Made by a program: the position numbers and the translations under genes | Shown here: positions 58,208 to 64,000 of the stretch, piece by piece | How the letters are laid out: each line of letters opens with the position of its first letter | Numbering within the stretch: position 1 is the first letter of the stretch | NCBI GenBank assembly: GCA_000149265.1 | Contig: CH003041.1 | Location: 1,094,977-1,158,976, forward strand | Direction: 5' to 3' | Origin: Ciona savignyi | Lineage: Eukaryota > Chordata > Ascidiacea > Phlebobranchia > Cionidae | DNA length: 64,000 nt | Notes under the pieces: model-generated | Told to the model about the DNA's origin: nothing | Seen by the model: the letters and a program-made list of their open reading frames with translations, nothing else | Databases searched by the model: none

Positions 58208-61200
58208 ATGGGTGATCACATAAAGATCAATATTGAAGATGACCAGATAGAAGACGACGTTTCGAGATGGACACCAGAGGATGTGGCAGTGTGGTTGGGA
58301 AGGAAGGGCTATAAAGAATACATGGTGAGTCATGTATACCAGTCCGGTTATGAATAAAATATAAAATTAAAAAATCTAACAAAGGGAAATGGCCTCAAGT
58401 TTTTAGAGGTGGGAGCATATTTTTAGTAGGAGAGGCTGACCCATTTTTTTGGAGGGGGGTTGTTCAGGGTTAGAAACTTCTGAAAGAATAACCTGATCTT
58501 TGATTTTATACTTTAATGCTCTCAACCAGTCTAAGAGTTTGCAATTAAAATTTATATATTGGATATCATTGTTATTTTATTCATCGCAATAAAACCAAGC
58601 AACTAAATCTTTTCTCTACCACACCAATTTGACTTGTAATAGTTTTCAAAGTAATAAAGCATCATTAACTAAAGTAGATTTTGGTCTATAGAGTGCAGCT
58701 GTGAACTGTGTGTACCCAGTTAATGGGGACCGTTTACTCTCGTTAACTCGAAGTGACCTAATGGGGTCGCCGTTCCATATGCAAGACCAAGCAGAAGCTG
58801 ATCATCTCAATTCTTTCATCGAAGCCCTCCGGAAATCCCAGCTCACCAAGTACATGAAGAAGATTGAACTAAACGTATGTAGAGTATAATGATCATCCCT
58901 GGGAATATAGCAATCATCAGATTACCTTGTGGTCACTGTTAGGTTATTCATTGATGGTGACAGTGCATTATTAGATGCCTTTCCCAAATAAGTCAGCTAT
59001 CCTGTATCGCTACAAAGATGGTTAAACTATGCCTTTCTTAACCTTTTCCCTCCCAATAATAAAATATTTTCTCATATTTCAAACACATGTTAAAGAAAAC
59101 ACTTAAGCAACTAAAGAAATTACTCTTCCTTCCTTTACAAGTCACAATTGGATAACAATTAGACCATAGACCCTATAAAGTAAAGAAGAATTAAAAGTGT
59201 TATTTTTATTAATGCATCAAAATGGTTTTATAATATTTCTTATCCGGTCCGTTTTATATTTCCTTTGACTCAAGTAAGTAAATCGGATTTTTTTTTAACT
59301 TCTCCAGGGCATTCGAAATGGGTATTCCAATGGTAAAAATAGCCTCGGTTTATGTAATGGGCGCTTGCAGAATGGATATACAACTTCAAAAACATCGTTA
59401 ACATATGATGCCACTCAACACCATTCTATAAATGATACTACGCCTTTGATACCAGGTGTGGTGAAAAAAACAACTGCATTAGTCCATAATTGTTAAATTC
59501 ATCAATTTTAATTTTTAATTTCAACATTTCTAAAATAATGTAAATATTTTAAAAGTGGCCTTATTCAATATAAAAAGTTAGTGGAGGGTTAATTGTAAAG
59601 GACAAGTTAAAGAAGTCTAGTCAGGTGTAGTGTCACAGGCTGATGTAATGCAAATAAATTATTAATAAGTGGGACATCCACGTGCGCGAAAGGAGGTTTG
59701 GAGCACAATTGTCTAGCCGACTAGAAACTTGCGCCACAATTTTTATGTCTGGGAGTGCTATCCTTATACAGAAAAGAAAGGAAGTTAAGTTGATTGATTT
59801 TTTTCATTTTTACAGGGTTAATAAAAAATAAGTGTTGAATGAGTTCATTTTTAGTAGTTTTGTAATTTAAAATTCGGCTTTTTTCTGTTTGCTCAGGGAA
59901 GTTTGTTAGAAGCAGTGAAAGTTATTCGAAACTGCTCCGTTCTCTCTTCTGACAAACATCCGAATCTCCATGGCTCAATACATGATCACAGGCAGAATTT
60001 AAGGGCAAGTCGATCAGACCCTAGTTACACAACCAAATACACCAGCGCCAACAAGCCTGAGAAGTGCCTCTCAAGGACTATTAAACTCCGCACTAAGCCT
60101 TCACCAAGTACCGCCGGACAAAACTTCACTTCAGCTCTAGCGGACAGGATTAGAACAATCACAGTGGAGCTTGTTAATATGTGTAAGAGGGCAAGGCAGC
60201 CAGTGGAGGATAACACAACTGCAGACCGAAGCAGTATTGTGATCATGGAAAGCTGGGATAGCACCTCATCTAGCGAAAACCTCACAACTGAAAGATTAAA
60301 CCTCCACGGTGAAGCTGGTAAAATATCTAGAACAGCATTCGAGAATATTGTTGGCCACTTTTAAGTAACTAAACCTTTTTTATGAAGAATGCATTATATT
60401 CAAATACAATTTTTTTCAAATACTTTTATTCATAAACATTATTTTAAAGTTGTATATTTTTAGGAGAAGATTTAATTGGTAATAGCAGCGGTGGGTCGAC
60501 TGAACAATACCCGGTGGAGAAGGTGAAAACTCTTGTTGCGCTAATCTACATGTTATTTGGTATGTTCCAACTAACCTTGTTAAGAAAAGTTCTCATATTT
60601 TATTCAAATACGTTTTTGTACTGCAATCTATCTGGAACCAAATTTTTAATTTTCTTTTTAATGAAAACAGTCCAAGCAAATAAAATTTAAACAGCATAAA
60701 AGCCCCTCATTTTAATTTCTAATTTACCGTTATGCTTGAATTGAATATCGAGTTCTTGGTTATACTGGGTATTTTTGATTTTCTCTATATTTGTTCCCTT
60801 CAATAAATCCAGACATAAACATGTTTAATACCCAGTTTTATCAAGTGAATGTATTTGTGGTTATAAGATCGTTCGAACAGACTTTGCCTAGTACGTAGTT
60901 TCAAAAAACGTATAAAGCTGACGATATTAAATACCCAACTATGCATTGTAAAGATATATGATTTGTATTATTTCCCTTTCTTCTTTGCTTTACTATTATA
61001 CCCACGGAACAAAAGACTGGTTGTAAAAAGACTTCAGGGAGTGTATTTTGACGCACTTGAATTCTTTCACGGTGTGTAATAACGCATGGTGTAAGAAGCG
61101 TAGTTTTCCATTTCCAACAATAAATCGAACTTGTTCGTTCGAATACTTAAGCAGCTACGCAACTACATAAAATCCGACTGGTTAGTCTGGTGGTTTAGTA

Positions 61201-61769
61201 CGACGGCTTTTAACCGAAAAGTTTAGGGTTCGAAACTGATCGTAAGCTAGTCGGTTGTGTCCTTGGGCGAGGCACTTAACGGACATTGCCTGAACCCAGC
61301 GGATTAATGGGTTCTACCAAATTAAAGGAACGTGTGAATCAAACGCAACACACTGCAATAGCTCCGGTAACCCGACGGTGGGCACGAGGTGATCCGACGA
61401 TTACCCGTGTGTTAACCACCTTGGTTTCCCCATTCACGGGGATAAACATGAATATCCTATCCTATCCTACGGATTTTTCCCATCAGTTAACAGCGGCCGC
61501 CGCCGTGAATAAATCCTTCGATGTGAATTCTCCCACCTGACAGGATACATCCAACGCACAACTCAATATATTCCAGGCTTTGTCGTGTCGGTTGTGACGC
61601 TTCAATTCGTCCACGACCGTGTTCCGTCCATGACAGAGGACCCGCCATTACCGGATATATTCTTCGATATCGTTCCACGCCGTATTGAAGGAGCGTTCAG
61701 TTACTGCGAGTCAATAGGAATGATTCTAACGTCATTTACCATTCTCATCGCCGTATTTCACAAACACAG
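58208..61769 (+). CDS. SGMS1: SAM-domain sphingomyelin synthase, 5' part (continues past window)
   Basis: A Golgi/plasma-membrane enzyme that transfers phosphocholine to ceramide. Exons: 58208-58324, 58692-58874, 59308-59455, 59910-60317, 60464-60559, 61577-61769; frame is kept throughout. Seen: an N-terminal SAM domain (DDVSRWTPEDVAVWLG..., about residues 15-85), an Asn/Gly-rich linker (GIRNGYSNGKN), a long Ser/Thr-rich exon 4, then TM1 after EQYPVEKVKTLVALIYMLF, with FVHDRVP, DPPLPDIFFD and CESIGMIL as in SGMS1. EQYPVEKVKTL is nearer to SGMS1 (SQYPMEWGKTF) than to SAMD8. The catalytic His/His/Asp exons are not in the window. Exon 4 uses an AG 13 nt past a better acceptor; it starts and ends in phase 1, so it can be skipped without frame change. 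Confidence 0.87.
61173..61470 (+). repeat. SINE-A, full length, young
   Basis: 'atccgactggttagtctggt' at the head and a clean 'aatatcctatcctatcctac' tail. It ends about 106 bp before synthase exon 6. Confidence 0.88.
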
Positions 61770-62424
61770 GTTTGGATTCAATTTCTCTGGTCGTTTAAAA
61801 CAGTGCAATCTAGACAGAAACGTTTTTGTTATTTTTACGTCCACGTATTTTTCTGATATTATGCCATTACCATAAGTGTGTATCTGAAGTGTATTAACTA
61901 CTGTTTTTTTTTGCTTTTTTTAAATTTACCGTCGTGTTTGTAGCGAACGAGAGAAAAAACTAAACTAAACAACTAGAAACGCCTGGTCCAACAACGAGCT
62001 ACGACCAGCGATCTAATCAAACTGATCTAACCGGCCATAACAGAATCGTCATTTTGTAATAAAATATTCCACGATGTCTTACCCCCGAATTGCGTTTGTG
62101 TGTTAACAATGGTTGTCTGTCGGGTAAAATATTCGCCGGACAAGTGTAGAAACGGTTTTTATAAACGTTAATACTAACTCTAAGACACGAAAAAAACGAA
62201 ATTGGTAGTTTATTGGTGCGTCATCGCTCTAATTGAATTTAAAACATTTTGTTGTGGACGATTCGCTAATTTCACATCACTAGAGTATAATTATTCATTC
62301 AAACCATTATATAAATCGATTAAACGCGTAATCCTCACAAGTTACCATGTCGCTTTCGCGTGTTTTTAATTCGTGTCTACGTAAGGTTAACTCGGGTCCA
62401 TGTTCTTTCCGTGCTCTTAATTAG

Positions 62425-62700
62425 ACAGGATATTGTGTCATTCTGTGAATGGGAAAACGCAAGGGAGCGTTACCACACGGTCAATCGTTAGATTACCTCG
62501 CGAATACGTAAGGAAGCGTTACCACACGGCGAATCGTCAGATTACCTCGACCCCTACCGCCGGTTCAAATTACCCTGCTATCTGGGCTTTATATTGTACA
62601 TTATTAAGACATCACTGTTTAAGTACAACTCATTATTTCACTGGGTTTACGCGATATCCGCTCAGTGCCTTCACAAGCACACAGCCGTCTACGTAACTCC
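62425..62700 (-). repeat. SINE-A, old, with an internal duplication
   Basis: 'gtgaatgggaaaacgcaagg' is followed by two copies of 'gaagcgttaccacacgg' / 'gagcgttaccacacgg' with 'caatcgt(t/c)agattacctcg', so about 60 bp is duplicated. Confidence 0.6.
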
Positions 62701-62991
62701 CACTTCCATTGTCATTTCCATCTGTGTGGATCGAATTGTGAATCGAATTAAACTAAAGAAGCGTCGTCTGTGGTTTCTAGAAGGTTCGATCGATCTCCAG
62801 ATCGACCAAGTTCGTCTTTATGTTCAAGCAATGTCCCATTGAATGTTAAAATTAACGGATTTCCGATAACAACAAATGAACAAACCATGGTTAACCTAGA
62901 TTAGCGTCGTGAAACAGACTCGTTCATTTGTAAAAAGCATGTATAACGCGACAACATATAGCGGCGGTTTAAAACCTTTATTTAATTAAGG

Positions 62992-63224
62992 CAGTGGTTC
63001 TCAACCTTTATTGTTGTATGCCTCCCGTTGCGTATTTTGAATCTTTTTATTCCTCCCCCTACCGTATTTAAAGTGACCACAATTCGAGTCACTACTAGAC
63101 GAAATAAGGAAATGCAAACGTAATAATAACAATTGTCATAAATTAAAAATTAAAAAAAATCGCCCTAGTGTCATATAACATCAGGTATAAAACGCACAAA
63201 TTCCTCCCCGTTTGAGAACCACTG
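62992..63224. mobile_element. hAT-like element, 233 bp, perfect 8-bp target duplication
   Basis: Ends CAGTGGTTCTCAACC and GTTTGAGAACCACTG are inverted repeats. AATTAAGG lies on both sides (62984-62991, 63225-63232). No coding content. Confidence 0.88.
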
Positions 63225-63230
63225 AATTAA

Positions 63231-63460
63231 GGGCTTTACTAATCTGCGGGACAGTGGGGCTGTACAATACATTATTATATCACTACTAACGGGTTATATC
63301 ATGAGCGGGCAGATTAGTAAAGCCCTTAATTATGGGGGGGCGGGCCGTACAACACATTATATCATGAGCGAGACAAATACCCTTATCCCGTCGCGCTCGT
63401 GTTAATGACGAAAACACCCCTACTCCCCTCTTCCCACTGTCCCGCAGATTAGTGAAGTCC
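63231..63460. mobile_element. TTAA-flanked inverted-repeat element, composite
   Basis: The left end GGGCTTTACTAATCTGCGGG is mirrored at the right end (complement GGACTTCACTAATCTGCGGG). TTAA lies outside both (63227-63230, 63461-63464). A third end with TTAA lies inside (63306-63329), so a 95-bp unit sits next to a second partial unit. TTAA targets are typical of piggyBac-type elements, but TA cannot be excluded because the repeat extends through 'taattaag'. Confidence 0.65.
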
Positions 63461-63859
63461 TTAATTATGGCGACTTCTCGACCTCGAGAACTAGTCTAGC
63501 AGTGTTTAATTAAATTATGACGTAGTGCCATTGACGGCATACCACCGTCCGTGATGTCATAATCATGGATAACTCGGATACGCTTAACATACATTACTTG
63601 ACATCAGTAAATCTCAAGTTACAGTCATTACTATCGACTGAAACAATTATATGGTTAAACACCATCGAATTTTTAGTAGATTTTTTTTTCAACTGTGGCC
63701 CACACTTTCTGGGCCACCTCTTCTAAAGCCAGCTCCACCATTGCACGAGGCGCTTTACCGCACACTTTTCCTTGAAGCTCAGTGTAATTTTTTATAAACA
63801 TTTATTTTTTTATTTTGTTTTTTTTTTTATGTGGTCCACGTCTAATTATACCGAAACTC

Positions 63860-63996
63860 GATAATTGATTGTTTTTAGACGTGTTCTAACGACTGTCGTT
63901 TTGCTGTTTTCCCGTTTTCCAAATTTTTATCAAATGTGCATCGTGTTTTCGTTGTAGAAACAAAAAATGAACTAAACTAAACTAAAACTAATATGT
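63860..63996 (+). repeat. ACTAAA-tailed short repeat, best tail
   Basis: 'agacgtgttctaacgactgt', 'cgttttgctgttttcccgtt' and 'gttttcgttgtagaaacaaa', ending 'aactaaactaaactaaaact'. Confidence 0.7.
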
Positions 63997-64000
63997 GATT

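Larger units (their letters stand above)
61770..64000. other. Synthase intron with nested small elements
   Basis: No further exon of the synthase was found. It holds an ACTAAA-tail fragment (61905-61972), a diverged SINE-A (62425-62700, minus), a hAT-like element nested at the edge of a TTAA element, and an ACTAAA-tailed repeat at the window end. Confidence 0.5.

Noticed and set aside
60025-60285. 86-codon minus-strand frame with a hydrophobic stretch
   Set aside because: It is antisense to synthase exon 4, whose Ser/Thr-rich codons give hydrophobic residues on the other strand.

Overview
The window is animal (chordate) nuclear DNA, most likely from a sea squirt of the genus Ciona. The species call is inference. 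It rests on compact AT-rich genes with many small GT-AG introns, chordate-type genes, and very frequent tRNA-derived SINEs. There are two assembly gaps, 21994-22093 and about 39351-40075, both inside introns of one gene. I assembled the exon models by hand from splice sites and frame; every multi-exon model keeps frame across all its joins.

Layout: (1) 1-769 minus, LMAN1/ERGIC-53-like lectin coding sequence, intact for about 180 residues and then frame-disrupted towards the window edge. (2) 5576-11446 minus, a cluster of three small secreted-peptide genes with cationic middles and acidic tails, which resemble host-defence peptide precursors; two are a tandem duplication. (3) 12583-17874 minus, a complete nine-exon CYP2-clan cytochrome P450 (508 aa). 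(4) 20362-21048 plus, ATG101 in one exon (228 aa). (5) 21838-41165 plus, NOMO in 26 exons (1176 aa), its introns full of SINEs and minisatellites. (6) 42986-47385 plus, an RGR/peropsin-type opsin in seven exons (286 aa). (7) 47386-58207, about 10.8 kb with no gene that I can recognise. (8) 58208 to at least 61769 plus, the 5' part of a SAM-domain sphingomyelin synthase that continues past the window.

The genes are ordinary neighbours and do not form a pathway. NOMO and LMAN1 both act in the early secretory pathway, but nothing here shows co-regulation. Space between and within genes is dominated by two tRNA-derived SINE families (A, about 295 bp with a TCCTA-rich tail; B, about 105 bp with a Leu/Ser-like head), a repeat with an ACTAAA tail, small inverted-repeat DNA elements (hAT-like, TA-flanked, TTAA-flanked) and several minisatellites, two of which grew out of the ends of transposable elements.

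The most interesting content is the small-peptide cluster. Its genes are split into exons too short to stand out as long reading frames, yet they share signal peptides, intron phases, charge layout and an acidic tail motif.
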